From contig LGRX02025983.1 of assembly GCA_001247695.2 (NCBI GenBank), positions 1 to 64,000 on the forward strand: a stretch of 64,000 nt of DNA. The letters are read 5' to 3'. This DNA comes from Cymbomonas tetramitiformis (lineage: Eukaryota; Chlorophyta; Pyramimonadophyceae; Pyramimonadales; Pyramimonadaceae). Each line of letters begins with the position of its first letter. The stretch's first letter is position 1. The notes under the pieces were generated by a model. That model was not told where the DNA came from, ran no database searches, and saw nothing but the letters and a program-made list of their open reading frames with translations. Position numbers and translations under genes: made by a program. Positions 9,082-18,857 of the stretch are shown here, one piece after another.

Positions 9082-9573
9082 ATCTGGGCTAGCCCACCGT
9101 GCACTGAATACAGTCAGGCTAAGACCACTGGGGTGCGACAACTGCGACAGGCTGATGCCTGTGTACGCCGTACGCTCCAAATCTTCGACTTCCTCAAACC
9201 CAAGCATTGGTTTATGGAAAATCCGATGGGCAGGTTTCCCTTTGCGCTGCGATTTCGACCTGTAGTTCGCCGGTTACCTACTCCGTTGTATTGCTCTTAC
9301 TGTATGTATGGCACTGGCTACCGCAAGCCTACTTGCATCTGGACACAGTCGCCTCCTCCAGTGGACCTGCGGTACTGTACGATGGATACTCCTTGTCTTC
9401 ACCAACAGACGCTGGGATCACATCCGGAAACTGCTCAACTGGGGCCTCATCCTGGGCAACAAGGAGCGGGAGTCTCCGCTGCTGTATACCCTCTGCCCTC
9501 TGGATTACTTCGCCAACTCTTCGAGCACATGTTCGATCAGAAAAGCATATCACGCATCCATAAGCATGGCTGA
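9082..9573 (+). pseudogene. Cytosine-C5-like methyltransferase fragment of older retroelement C
   Basis: Reading in frame directly from the LTR end of element A, the protein starts IWASPPCTEYSQAKTTG and continues through ENPMGRFPFALRF and CSYCMYGTGYRKPTCIW to the stop at 9573. It aligns throughout with the methyltransferase C-termini of elements A and B. Motif I and everything upstream are missing, because element A inserted just before the catalytic PC motif. A purine-rich tract and TGTGCC at about 9640-9654 mark the likely start of its own 3' LTR. Confidence 0.85.
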
Positions 9574-9654
9574 TCTGTGTCTGGATCTTAGCTGCTGTAC
9601 AAATGACTCTGAGTTATCATCTCTTTGTACTAACAAGCTAAGAGGGGAGGCGTT

Positions 9655-10662
9655 GTGCCAGGGAACACTAGCCATGCCAAGCCATTCGATTGGCATATTG
9701 TATTTACGCGTACTGGGGCAGCGAAATGGCAATGGGCTCGGAAGGGGACTCCTGAGCCATTGACTTCGTACTATGGGGAGCGAAAGCCTGGGCTCGATTA
9801 TAGCTGGCAGCATATTATCGTCCACCCTTCTGGTGCGCTACGCCGCTGGGAGCGTAATAGGAGCGGCGGCTGGTTTCTGGAAGACGCCACTATAGTGAAG
9901 GCGCCGGTAGCGCCATTCTCATTACCGCTCAGCGTTGGGTACAATCAGACGAGTGTGAAACGTGACGATGATGACTATCGTGGAATTCCATACACGGGGC
10001 GTAAGGCTGTACAATCGACGCCTACGAACAGTGACGATTCGGGTACAGGCGCTGTGACCTGGAGCAAGGAGAAGCTGCCAGATTCGGATGACCCTGATGA
10101 CACGAGTGTCATAGACAGTAAGGAGAAGCTACCCGATTCGGATGACAAGGATGACGCGGGTGTCACAGACAGTAAGCATGACATGGATACTGCCAGTCCG
10201 AAATGGGAGCCTGCCTCGCCTGAATATGATGACACCGAGGATGACGTCAGCGAGTTCGATGACTTGGTAGCTGACGATGCCGAAGAACAAGCTGAAGCTC
10301 GAAAGTTGAAGAGACTGGGACTGCAGTTGATCATGGATGATAAGGGTGAACTTATCTGGGTGCCAAAGGGCACTTCCCCGACCTCACCCGTTCAGCCAGA
10401 GGATCAGCCTATCACCGAGCAGAAGTCTGAGGCCATATCTGAGGATACCCCAGCCTCTGTGGTGGAGACTGTTCAAGTACCATCGAAGGAACCAGCTGGG
10501 GTGTCCGAAGAGACGAAGAGGCAACCCAGGAAATATCCTGCCTATTGGACTGCTGAGTACATAACTCATTTGAAATGCACCTTAAGCAGTGACAGTGATG
10601 ACGAAGAAGTACTTGACGTGGCTCCTCGTAGGAAGAAGGCAAAGACCAGCAAGGGGCAATGA
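9655..10662 (+). CDS. Acidic ORF of unknown function beginning in an LTR-like sequence
   Basis: A 335-codon frame opening with GTG at 9655, immediately after a purine-rich tract and the bases TGTGCC that begin LTRs in this window. There is no in-frame ATG until far downstream, so it may be part of a longer spliced or upstream-started protein, or an ORF carried inside an LTR. The N-terminus is Trp-rich (WHIVF, KWQWARKG, GWFLED); the middle has an imperfect duplicate SKEKLPDSDD; the rest is very acidic and ends in a basic KKAKTSKGQ. No family recognised. Confidence 0.4.
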   Translation: MPGNTSHAKPFDWHIVFTRTGAAKWQWARKGTPEPLTSYYGERKPGLDYSWQHIIVHPSGALRRWERNRSGGWFLEDATIVKAPVAPFSLPLSVGYNQTSVKRDDDDYRGIPYTGRKAVQSTPTNSDDSGTGAVTWSKEKLPDSDDPDDTSVIDSKEKLPDSDDKDDAGVTDSKHDMDTASPKWEPASPEYDDTEDDVSEFDDLVADDAEEQAEARKLKRLGLQLIMDDKGELIWVPKGTSPTSPVQPEDQPITEQKSEAISEDTPASVVETVQVPSKEPAGVSEETKRQPRKYPAYWTAEYITHLKCTLSSDSDDEEVLDVAPRRKKAKTSKGQ

Positions 10663-10937
10663 AATCAACTGTCTTGATTAGGATTGTCCAAATGCAGATT
10701 CTCTGATTAGGATTTGTATAGGTGGCAGATGGTGATATGCTAGTCGACATGGGACAGATCGATTAGAGATATGAACTGCGCGCCTTGAAAGTATAAGACT
10801 TGAATTTTGCCCATTTGGAGGCTGTTCTAACTTGAAGTAACTATTTGGAGGAGCTGTTGCTCAACCTGTTAATTTACTGGCCAATCTTTCCTGCCATAAA
10901 GATATTGCAATTGCTTGAATTGTAGCCTTGTTCAACC
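10663..10937. other. Short gap without gene
   Basis: AT-rich sequence between the acidic ORF and the LINE. The phrase TTGATTAGGATT/TCTGATTAGGATTTG is repeated once near 10670-10715. Nothing else is evident. Confidence 0.5.
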
Positions 10938-12388
10938 ATGGCTGAATTGACAGTTAAATCTGGATGGACAGAGGAAAACCCTTACATAATTTCTGATCAC
11001 GGGATAGTATGGGCTGAATTTAAACTCCCTCAGGACAATACTAGACCTGATATACCTTCAGATACAACTATGCCGACACCTAGATTTAATGATGCAAAGG
11101 AAATCACACACGATGAATACCCAGGGTATCCTATCAGAATGATAAATAAGAACACAGATGCTACAAAGAAAACCAACAAGAAGGAGATTGCAGGACTCCT
11201 TGCAGCAAACGGATACAGCACGAATGAACTTGTGCACGCATGCAACAATAGAAACAAAGCAAGAGCTGTAATCAGCATCATAAAGGGTGACACCACTGAT
11301 CTTGATCTAAGACGTGTGAACACAGACGGCAGCCCCATAAAAGTGAGCAAGCTCATAGCAAAAAATGAAGAGACAGATAACATAGAACAATGTCTTAAAT
11401 GGCACAACAAATCCAAAGAATGGTGGATTCACTTTAATAGTCCGCGGCACGCAGCTCACTTACTCTCTAGAGGCAAGGGGATGCCAGGAGGTGTTTTCAA
11501 CTTAGGTCATAATGATAAAGACAACATCTGGCACATAGGATCACTTCATCTTCTAAATAAGAAAGATGTCAATGCCTACCTAAAACGACACCTTTCATTC
11601 AGCTCACTGGAGGTTAAGAAAATCATGAAAACCAGCACAGATGATTATATGACTTGCTGGGATATCCTCCTGCAACCTCACATGCCAGCTAAATTTTGGA
11701 ATTTGTATGGATCCGAGATACTCTCAAATGAAATAGATAGTACTGCCCTCCTCTTCCAATACGCTACCGGCTGGGTGTCCTACACCGAGAGACTACATAG
11801 TACATTCGAAACGGAATTCGGACCAGATTCAGCAAGCACAGATTGCACCAGCCACAAGGAAATAAATCCTGACGCGGCGTGGGATACCTTGCACAAACTT
11901 GCGCACAAGGCGGCCAATCATGCATTTGGTACCAAGACTTTGAATAGAACCGGTAAATCTGACAAACCATCAGCAGTATCGAATTATATTTACAAATGGC
12001 TAAACACAGTGCGCCGCACCATTAAATATTTAGATGCAAGAACTCATGCAGTTGATATTCCTAAGCAAGCCAAAATGGCAGCCCGCACATTACCGTTTGC
12101 TTCGCTCCTACCTAAACACAATGAAACAGCAACCGAATGGAGAACACGACTGCACACAAATTATGAAATAATTAGAAATGCATTTCATGAAAGTAGAGAC
12201 ACAGACATTGAACGCCGCAAACTCCGAGAAAAGGAAGCATTGCAGCATCTCTTCTCTGCAAACCTTTCAAGATTTCTAGACACAGTCATGGGGAAAATGA
12301 AACCCACCGAAAGAGGGGCAGCTGCAACCCCAGATAGCGAGGGGAAAATACCTGAGACAAAATCAGACAGACTAAACACCACATCATG
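10938..12388 (+). pseudogene. LINE ORF2 fragment: endonuclease C-terminus and linker
   Basis: The frame opens with TEENPYIISDHGIVWAEF, in which SDHGIV corresponds to the last catalytic block (SDH) of the apurinic-type endonuclease of LINE ORF2. About 440 residues of uncharacterised linker follow, as expected between endonuclease and RT. The frame ends at TGA 12387-12389 before the RT domain starts. The RT of apparently the same AT-rich element resumes at 14823, so about 2.4 kb of other sequence separates them. The rest of the endonuclease and ORF1 are missing on the left. Confidence 0.65.
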
Positions 12389-14822
12389 ATGATGACACTA
12401 TGACGCCTGGACGCTAATTCATTTACCGATCCGCTATTTACGTTGCTAGTTCTCCTATTTTTCCGAGCGTCGCGCACCTCACCGAAAATTCCAGAAAACA
12501 TCGCTGCCAAAAAAAAATAGAGGCTGTTACTTCAATATTTTTTGTAAAACATGTGTTTTAATAGCTCTGAGAAGTGGCGAGACGCGGGATGGCGTTGAGG
12601 CTGAGATAACCGCGGGAGTATGCCGTTGGTTTGCTAGTTTTCCGAGCGCCGGCTGAGTCTCACCTTCGCGAGAAAAAGCAAATAATCATTTTCAAGGGCC
12701 TAGAGCGGTTGCAAGTTTGTTTAGACTTTTGTTTACGAGATTTTTGAGGATCGTATGATTTCTGATTTCTCCTTTTCGGCAAAATATGTCGGGAAGAGAG
12801 TCTTTTTTCGTCGTCAGTCGATTTCCCGCTGATCGACCCGGTTTTGGGTTTCAAACGTTTTCCATGGCTAGGCATTATGAGACTCTCGATGCGCCCAGAA
12901 TTTAGTGAAAATATTATGTTGGAACACTTTTATTTTTGTCGCAGGCATATCCGTGGGGCTACGAAGACGCTTTTCGACCGGACAGCCGAATTCTCCGATT
13001 TTCGGGTCTGGCGGCAGTGCGTGCCTCTTACGAAAGGATTTCGTCTCTTGTCAAGGTGAGTACACTTTATCAGCCTCTGACCTTATCTGAGGAACGAATA
13101 TTTTGGCTTGGTTGGGAGTTTATATGCGCTTAGTTGTTATTTGCTGCATTGTACAACTTATGTTTTGCAGGGATATTTCGCCTTCGCCGATTACAGTAGA
13201 AACGGCCAAATGAAAACGTTTCTATACGTGGGTGTGGCAGTATAAAAGTTCCCAAATGCCAGAATATCTTGGAGTTCGCCCCGAACAACTCTAGCTTTAC
13301 TGAGTATCTCACCACTTGTGACACGGAACCGATAAATCTATCCCACCGCACTGACCAGAAAGTTCGGGTATGCAGCCTCTTTGGTGTGACAGTCTGGAAG
13401 TTTGGCGAATGCCACTCCAGCTTGGGCTTAAACCCAATCACGCCTAGCTTTCTCGAGTCCTTCGCCATATGTGGTGAAGGGTTCGAGAAAGCTACTCGAC
13501 AGAACTGCGCGGACCACACAGTTCAGGTGTCATCAGCACATTTGGTGTGGTAGTCTGGAGGATTGGCAAAAGCCACCCCAGCTTGGGATTGACCCCAATC
13601 ACGCCTGGCTTACTCGAGTTCTTCGTCACGAAGGATGAAGAACTCGAGTAAGCCACCCATTGGAGCTGTAGAATCGTGCAGCTCCGTCGGTTTCCAACTC
13701 CCCGGAATTTCAGAACCCTACGAACCCTGAGCACTTCACAAGCCTGCATTCCTTGCATCTGCATCCCTTAACGTGTAGCTAGGCACGCAGCTGTATTTCC
13801 GTCCTCTACTGCACAATGATACTTTGTTGCATGTTAATGTTTGGAAATTGCACATGTGTGTGTTCGCGAATATCACAGGTATTCATTCTCCATAGCACGG
13901 CTTGATCGAGACGAAGCTTTGTAGCACGGCCGCATTCGAACGAACAGAAAACTGTATTATGTGTGGGTGTGTTATGTATTAAAAGCAAAAGCTTATATTT
14001 GACTAAATATGCTTCATGGAAAACTAAGTGAAATAGCTAGTTAGCGCACGAGCATACAGTACAGGGCACTCTGAGGAGTGATAATTTGGAAAGGCTATGG
14101 CCCGCCCCAAAGGTTAGAGGTGGCTTTCATAGAAATGCAACACACCGTCGTTGCTGAAATACGCCTAGGCTGAATTTAGGAAGCCAAATATACTATCCCA
14201 TATGGGTGGATTCTCATCTTACACCACACGTACACGCATACGCATATATACCCTATATACGATATGTCATTATGGGAATATGAGCGATTTGTATTGTGAC
14301 GCGACGCCCTTGAAATATTGGGAATCATGCACAATCGAGGTTACCATCAACTTTTTAGCATCGAAGTACGTTAGTAACATCGTACTATATGCATATAAAT
14401 GTAACGATTGCATCGGAATTCGAAACCCAAACCCTTATTGGCCTTTTCCCCCCGCGAACTCTAGCGTGTGTTCAAAATATGCCATGCTTGCACCACAAGG
14501 CATGATTTCTTGTGAAGCAAGGCATCAAACTTGCTAAAACGATATCCGAACTGAAGTCATATGATACCAATGTCACCCTGAAACGATATTTGCGCAATAA
14601 ATACTATGTGCGCACAAACCCTATGAATTCGGGTTGTATAGGGGGATTTCAGGCAGCTGTAACACCCCTAATTACCGAGAACCAATAAATTTTGAGGTCA
14701 CCATCGTTTTCCTCAACATCGAAATGGGTTATAACCATTGAATTTTGAATCAAAATGCAATACTAGCATCAGAATTCAAAACCCAAACCCTTATCGTCCT
14801 CATTTTTGGCATTTCGTGGTGA
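12389..14822. other. Non-coding insertion between LINE endonuclease/linker and RT
   Basis: No coding frame is convincing. It contains a duplicated approximately 160-base unit with a strong hairpin in each copy (13345-13660) and a pair of diverged 140-base direct repeats at 14310-14460 and 14678-14815 ending AACCCAAACCCTTAT. I could not find terminal inverted repeats or a secure target duplication, so its identity is open. Confidence 0.4.
13345..13660. repeat. Tandem duplicate of about 160 bp, each with a long hairpin
   Basis: Both units carry CCAGCTTGGG and CCCAATCACGCCT, then a hairpin. In the second copy GGCTTACTCGAGTTCTTC (13607-13624) pairs perfectly over 18 bases with 13637-13654 around a 12-base loop. 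In the first copy (13446-13493) the arms are similar but imperfect. Confidence 0.85.
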
Positions 14823-15950
14823 TGTGCACAGCACCAGGACCCTCAGGAATGAGATACTCACAGTGGATTAAGGGCCCACAGAATTTCCAAGACGCTACTA
14901 TCTTACTTTTCAATCACATCCTTGTAACTGGAAGATTCCCAAAGAATGCAAAAGCCGGGGTTATTCTTCCAATTCCCAAAAACCCCCTTGAACCATGCAC
15001 TATAGATAACTCTAGACCTCTTACAATGCTTGAAACGAATCTCAAACTGTTCAACACAATAATAGCTAACCGCCTCAAAACAATTCTCAACACCCACCCT
15101 ATTCTCTTTCCCATCCAAGATGCCTTTCTCCCGAATAAAAACATAGACGACTCCCTCCAAATTTTGAATGAAGTTATCTCGGATGCTAACAGATACGATA
15201 AAGATCTCCATGTAGTCTATTTAGACCTCAAACAAGCGTTCGACAGGGTTGAATTCTGAATGAGCGATCTGGCACTGAGAAAGCTAGGTCTCCCATCACA
15301 AATAATTAGCATCATTTCAGACATTACCAATGATGCCTCCAGAATGGTACTCACTGAAGAAGGCCTAACCGACGAATTGTCCCTCGAATGTGGAGTACCT
15401 CAAGGAGAAGTCCTGAGCCCGCTTAGGTTTGTTGCCATCATGGATATTTTGGCAATTTGGCTAGCAAATAAAGAGAGCAAACGGTTCAAACCCAACAGGA
15501 ACCACTTATGGATACGAACTGCACTCAGAACGCCATAGCATAGACCAGATAAACCAGGAAAAGATGTCATTCCTCCCTCCCAAAACTTAATTGAAAAGGA
15601 CACCTCTTTAAACATTTTTGCACGGTTCTTCTGTGACGATATCATGCTTGTTGGTAAAACCAAAGCCGAAGTGCAAGACATGCTAGGCATAGTTAATGAA
15701 TTTATGAATTTTATTGGCATTCCGATTAATGTCAAAAAGTCAAAATACTCTTACAGAAAGCGCAGCAAACCCCAAGGCAAACTGATTTCACGATATGATC
15801 CGTCTGATGATTTACTTATTTCTGGGGGTCACCTGGAACCTAATGTTAATGATGCTAGCCCTTCCATCGATTCGAAATGGATACCCCCCGAGTCACCAGA
15901 ATTTCTTGATTACTCCAGTAGCAAGGAGGTTAATAGATACCTCGGAGTAT
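14823..15950 (+). pseudogene. LINE reverse transcriptase (first part), split by a DNA transposon
   Basis: In one frame: TAPGPSGMRYSQW, AGVILPIPK, RPLTMLETNLKLFNTIIANRL, LDLKQAFDRVEF, SLECGVPQGEVLSPL and CDDIMLVG (the YADD-type catalytic box), ending EVNRYLGV. These are the standard LINE RT blocks. TGA at 15257-15259 replaces the Trp expected after AFDRVEF, and TAG occurs at 15536-15538, so the copy is dead under the standard code. The next residues (WFSLNGEWDKQ) are found only at 41424, after the DNA transposon. Confidence 0.88.
15947..15950. repeat. Left GTAT target-site duplication of the DNA transposon
   Basis: GTAT precedes the TIR here and is repeated at 41421-41424 after the other TIR. 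Joining the flanks with a single GTAT reads LGVWFS in the LINE frame, the expected LINE RT sequence. Confidence 0.85.
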
Positions 15951-15983
15951 TGCCTATTCTCACAAAAGTACGGTGGGTTACCA
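15951..15983 (+). repeat. Left TIR of the DNA transposon
   Basis: TGCCTATTCTCACA followed by CGGTGGGTTACC. The CGGTGGGTTACCAACA block is repeated internally near 16168-16185, as subterminal repeats often are. Confidence 0.8.
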
Positions 15984-16678
15984 ACACGTAAGAGCTGTTT
16001 TTCATTGCTCCAATCTACTTCTTGACTCGCCTTTTGGGATGAAACCCATGCTTGGCAATACTTATCATGATGTCTTTTATGTGTGCAAACACTACTATGC
16101 ATCATTAGAACGCGTTTGATGGTCGTAAGTGATGGTTCAATGTTCTGGTTGGTTACAGCAAATTTTACGGTGGGTTACCAACATTTTTTGACTTTACAGG
16201 CTCGTGCAAGGCATATGGTGTGGCTGAAGTGACCATCGGCTATTTGGATATCAAGTTGGGTGTGTTAGGAGCTTAACTTTTGGTCCCTGGCACCTCCATA
16301 TCGCTACACCTCATTTGTTAGCTCATATGCTATGCCATTCTTTTCAGGGTATCCAACACTAAGTGCCGCGCGACGGAAGTTTATAAGCGTGTATTATAGG
16401 GTTTGGGTTTGGGTTTACTGTGCCACCTACAGGTCGAGGGTGAGCCTGCAATTCGGATATGTTCAAGATATGTCATGCACCTATATGTTGAGCTATCGAG
16501 TGCAACGATAGGTGGCATATACCACATGTAATAGATGTCGTTATTGCTACTATATCTTGTTATATATGTAAGCATTCACAACAGGTTTGCAGGTGCATCC
16601 GAAACGCCGAATCGAGGGTGAACAAAAGGCCATAACCACGAGCTTGGACACCGTTGCACAACGTGTGGACACCGGCGC

Positions 16679-17446
16679 TCACAGGCGGAAGAGCACAAAA
16701 GTTACCTTTACTTCCGGTTTCTTTTCAGGGGTTTCAGGGGCTTTGGCACCAAGCGCTGTGAAGATCTCAAAGTGCTTCCCTTCAGTGAGTGGCTTGCCAG
16801 CAGCAATTGCCAGAGCCACCTGCAGGCACGCCTCTGTCTCCTCCGGGTCCGGCGCATCCCTGTGCCCGTATACCTTGTACCCGGCCGCTGGACCCTTGTA
16901 CCGGATGTGAAAACCGTCGGGGAAGTCCTGGGTGACCTTCCACTTCCAGCGACCGGGCCCCTCCGAGTTATTTTTCAAATAACTCAACCGGTTGGTGATG
17001 TATGTTTTCACCATCCGCAAGGGCACCTGCGGGTGGCGGGACTGGATATGCTTGGCGATTTTGGTGTGGTTGGCCGCCCCAATGACGGCGACCGTCCCAG
17101 GGGGTAGCAGGCCTTTTTCCTGCCAGTCGTCGATGACCTCCCGGGCGTCTTCCTTCATGTCATTTAAGACTTGGGCGCCCGGGTCCACCACCAACCGCGC
17201 TGTATTTGCGGCCTGCGCAGCCTCTGCAGGTTGCGCTGCACCCCCTGCCCCGGCAGCCCCTGCAAACAGCAGCATTTGCTGCTGCATGCTTTGCATCTGC
17301 TGAAACATCTGCTGCATGGTCGTGTTTGACGCGGTCGCCTCCACCAAGCTGGTTTGGCGACGCTGGTTTGGCGAGGGAGTGGGGGCGGTGGGTGGTGATT
17401 TCGGGTTCTGTGTGCGTTGTCTACTGGGCTGAACTCGTTTGGCCAT
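16679..17446 (-). CDS. Hypothetical protein of the DNA transposon, Gln/Ala-rich N-terminus
   Basis: 255 codons from ATG at 17446. The N-terminus is basic and Pro/Ser/Thr-rich, then comes a Met/Gln tract (MQQMFQQMQSMQQQM) and an Ala-rich stretch, then a compact region containing EDAREVIDDWQEKGLLPPGT, HIQSRHPQVPLRMVKTYITNRL and RYKGPAAGYKVYGHRD. The middle could be a small DNA-binding fold but I recognise no family. It lies on the same strand as the other genes between the two TIRs, so it probably belongs to the same transposon. Confidence 0.5.
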   Translation of the reverse strand: MAKRVQPSRQRTQNPKSPPTAPTPSPNQRRQTSLVEATASNTTMQQMFQQMQSMQQQMLLFAGAAGAGGAAQPAEAAQAANTARLVVDPGAQVLNDMKEDAREVIDDWQEKGLLPPGTVAVIGAANHTKIAKHIQSRHPQVPLRMVKTYITNRLSYLKNNSEGPGRWKWKVTQDFPDGFHIRYKGPAAGYKVYGHRDAPDPEETEACLQVALAIAAGKPLTEGKHFEIFTALGAKAPETPEKKPEVKVTFVLFRL

Positions 17447-17686
17447 GTTGGGAACTTACGAAACAAAATTTGCGAGGAGGTTCGTTTGCTGGAGGACTGT
17501 GGGCGTTTGTGGGCGTTTTGGCGGCGATGGGATGAAAACGGTACTCACGGGCGTGGACAGCGCCGACTTCGTGGCGTTCATCCGTACAGTACGGGCATGA
17601 ACGTATGGACGTTTGACCGTTGAGCTGGTGCATGAGACAGCGTCTTTTGAAAATGCATGTCTCAATTTCTTTTTTCTCTTTCAAAT

Positions 17687-17700
17687 TGGTATCAGAGTCC
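17687..17700 (+). other. Possible primer-binding site (initiator-Met tRNA type)
   Basis: TGGTATCAGAGTCC matches the primer-binding site complementary to initiator methionine tRNA used by many plant LTR elements (TGGTATCAGAGC). It follows ...TTTCA plus three bases, the same spacing as in element B. No matching LTR was found, so it may be a remnant or chance. Confidence 0.35.
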
Positions 17701-17763
17701 TCTCTGTAGGGAAACGCGGTTTATGAATATAATTTTTGCCGTGCGGCGGTTTTTCATCATCGT

Positions 17764-18118
17764 GGGTGCATGGCCGAGTGGTCAAATGTTGGTAAGCCGA
17801 ACGCGTTCTCGCGAGGGTGAGGGGTTCGAATCCCCTTGGAGGCATTGGCATCCACGATACCCCTTGTGTTCTAGCGATAAGAGGCGATTGCCGCCAAGGA
17901 CGCCGCTAGTGCACAAGGGGTGTCGTGGGTGCCAACCCACGCCTTCATGCCATTTTCAGTTTCTGTAACTCACGGAGACCGTCCGATTAAGACGGGGGGG
18001 GTTCATCTGGGCCGTCGATTGCACTGTCCGCTGGGAAACAATCCCACTGAGTGCCTGTTCTGGGGTAAATCGCAAGCAGCGAGAGGGCGCCTAACCCCCC
18101 TCTCACTTTTTTTTTTTG
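17764..18118 (+). ncRNA. tRNA-Ser-like Pol III unit with a 30-bp hairpin, SINE-like
   Basis: TGGCCGAGTGG (17771-17781) is a perfect A box of the Ser/Leu tRNA type and GGTTCGAATCC (17823-17833) a perfect B box; the tRNA body between them is degenerate and the acceptor stem does not pair well. Directly downstream, arms 17847-17876 and 17904-17933 pair over 30 positions with 26 matches (three of the mismatches are G-U in RNA) around a 27-base loop. A T-run at about 18108-18118 could terminate Pol III. This is the layout of a tRNA-derived SINE or small structured RNA rather than a functional tRNA. Confidence 0.55.
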
Positions 18119-18857
18119 TCCTTACGCTCCGATTTTAGCCCTCCATCGACCTTTTTAAGGGGAGTTTTGTTTTTTGCCATTTTTTCGCTAAGTATTTCTA
18201 CCCAAATGTCCACACGTGTGGTAAAATGTGCTGTCCGTACGCTGTCCATACGGTTTTCATGTTTTTATTTTCCATGAGGTCAGCTTTTTTTGCGTCCGTG
18301 CGTGTAAAAAAACCGTCCATGGGACATGAATCATACGGACAGTCAAGGCTAACTCGAATGGACAGCGTATGGACTGCTAACTGACGTTTCCACGCGTGTG
18401 GACAGTTTTCAACAAAAAACGTACAAACACTATAGAGTCGTACGAAAACACGTAATTCACCGTGTGCTTTTGCTATCCATCCATGCGGACTGCTCAAAAT
18501 GTGTGGTTATTTCCAACCACATGGACAGACCGTCCATGGGACATGCAGACGTACGAAAATGTGCCATTTCATACGAAAATTCGTACGAAACCCACATGGA
18601 CAGCTAACTGACGTTTCCACGCGTGTGGACAACCGATCTCATGGAACCGTATGGACTAGAATGCTTGCGGCATCCACACGGACAACACATAGCGTCCATC
18701 CATAATCTAACGTGTGGACGACGAGTTTACAACCTTGACGTAAGTGTTGGTGCATGCGCGCAGATGTGACATGGAACGTATGAACATCGTTGTCCATACG
18801 CTGGAAACCTAAGCCGGGCGTACGGACACCGTACGGACGACGCAAGGACGACCAAAT

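Noticed and set aside
16396..16416. Telomere-like repeat GGGTTTGGGTTTGGGTTT
   Set aside because: Only three units, and single AACCCAAACCCTTAT words nearby (14427, 14780) belong to a pair of diverged direct repeats, so an interstitial telomere is not supported.
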